Positions 6,043-6,558 of a DNA stretch of 6,558 nucleotides are shown in pieces (the first letter of the stretch is position 1; each line of letters starts with the position of its first letter). The notes under the pieces were generated by a model, which was not told the DNA's origin, searched no databases, and saw only the letters and a program-made list of their open reading frames with translations. Origin of the DNA: an uncultured Bacteroidota bacterium. GTDB lineage: Bacteria > Bacteroidota > Bacteroidia > NS11-12g > UBA955. A program made the translations under genes and the position numbers. The DNA lies in contig CAJBKH010000285.1 of the NCBI GenBank assembly GCA_903953615.1, positions 1-6,558 of the forward strand. Reading direction: 5' to 3'.

Positions 6043-6558
6043 TTACAATTCAGAAAAAGTGGTGATGGTCATGGTTTGATTGTGCAACCTACATTCCGAT
6101 TCTCCTTGCAATGGTGAAAGTTCTCCATAAGAATAAAACCCTGAAATAGGCACCTCGTTTTTAAACACCGATGACACGACTTCTAATTCTTCTTCAATCC
6201 TTTTTTCAAGTACTATTCTTCGTCCAACACAACTTATTAAAAGGGCAAACTCAACTGGTTTGGCCAAGTTTATTTGGGCAAACTTAGCGGCCTTCCCTGC
6301 GGCATCAATTAAATTATCAAAATTGGCCGTCATAAACCGCACAGGGGTATTCTCAGGCATATCACCAGCAAAGGTCATGGTCTTATTAACTTTGTCGACA
6401 GATAAGATTGTTCTTACCAATGGCACATCACTGTTCTCAACTTGCAATGCCAAAGGGAAAAGTAATGCTGAACCAGGCAAGTCATCAGAGTACTTACCTA
6501 AATAGTCTACATATAAATCATAGGCATTTTTATGATTTATCTCGTGCAAAATATTGCC
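6043..6558 (-). CDS. FIST-domain sensor protein, C-terminal part (truncated by window edge)
   Basis: The frame is open to the right edge: the codons before the internal TTG at 6547-6549 still read G-N-I, so that TTG is not the start. The 171 visible residues are the C-terminal part, including the FIST C-terminal domain; complete FIST proteins are usually near 380-400 aa. Recognisable pieces, counting from the first visible residue, are NAYDLYVDYLG (11-21), LPGSALLFPLAL (27-38), VPLVRTILSVD (45-55), FAGDMPENTPVRFM (63-76), FALLISCVGRR (104-114) and the family-typical GFYSYGELSP (140-149). The domain is known as a cytosolic sensory module, first proposed to bind small ligands such as amino acids; the NosP subgroup binds heme and nitric oxide and controls a neighbouring hybrid kinase. 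The kinase gene begins 11 bases downstream, as in such pairs. His5, His9 and His159 are visible, but I cannot say whether any binds heme. Confidence 0.9.
   Translation of the reverse strand, partial: GNILHEINHKNAYDLYVDYLGKYSDDLPGSALLFPLALQVENSDVPLVRTILSVDKVNKTMTFAGDMPENTPVRFMTANFDNLIDAAGKAAKFAQINLAKPVEFALLISCVGRRIVLEKRIEEELEVVSSVFKNEVPISGFYSYGELSPLQGESECRLHNQTMTITTFSEL

Noticed and set aside
6043..6549. A complete 168-aa protein starting at TTG 6549
   Set aside because: The frame continues open to the window edge, and the content is only the C-terminal part of a FIST protein, so this is a truncated view of a longer gene.

Overview
The window looks like ordinary chromosome from an AT-rich member of the Bacteroidota. 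Three things suggest this. The MurB protein ends right after the motif EPEVNII. The partial secreted protein at the left edge carries a 'GANAFWDFSSF' stretch of the kind seen in Bacteroidota exported proteins. Some upstream regions hold matches to the Bacteroidota -7 element TAnnTTTG, while strong Shine-Dalgarno sequences are absent. No RNA gene, insertion sequence, CRISPR array or phage gene was seen. The genus cannot be told from the sequence.

Left part (1-2004): a truncated secreted-protein gene on the minus strand diverges from a two-gene plus-strand unit. That unit is murB (cell-wall precursor synthesis) overlapping by one base (TAATG) a short RluA-family pseudouridine synthase gene.

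Middle part (2005-3004): three small minus-strand genes of unknown function. Two encode small membrane proteins (75 aa with two predicted segments, 59 aa with one) and one encodes a basic 78-aa protein. The 59-aa gene is very short and easy to miss; it sits 10 bp upstream of the 78-aa gene. A perfect 16-bp inverted repeat, overlapped by a second 9-bp inverted repeat, lies between the 75-aa gene and the 59/78-aa pair.

Right part (3005-6558): a minus-strand operon-like pair. The upstream gene, cut by the window edge, encodes the C-terminal part of a FIST-domain sensor. Eleven bases later begins a 1008-aa cytosolic hybrid histidine kinase with an N-terminal helical module, three PAS domains, HisKA, HATPase, receiver and HPt. 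FIST proteins next to hybrid kinases include the NosP/NahK nitric-oxide-sensing pairs of proteobacteria, so a ligand-responsive phosphorelay is the best hypothesis. The ligand and the final response regulator cannot be seen here.

No gene-free gap exceeds 150 bp. The gaps are 191-334 (divergent promoters), 2005-2106 (convergent end with a hairpin), 2534-2635 (nested inverted repeats) and 2864-3004 (nothing convincing).
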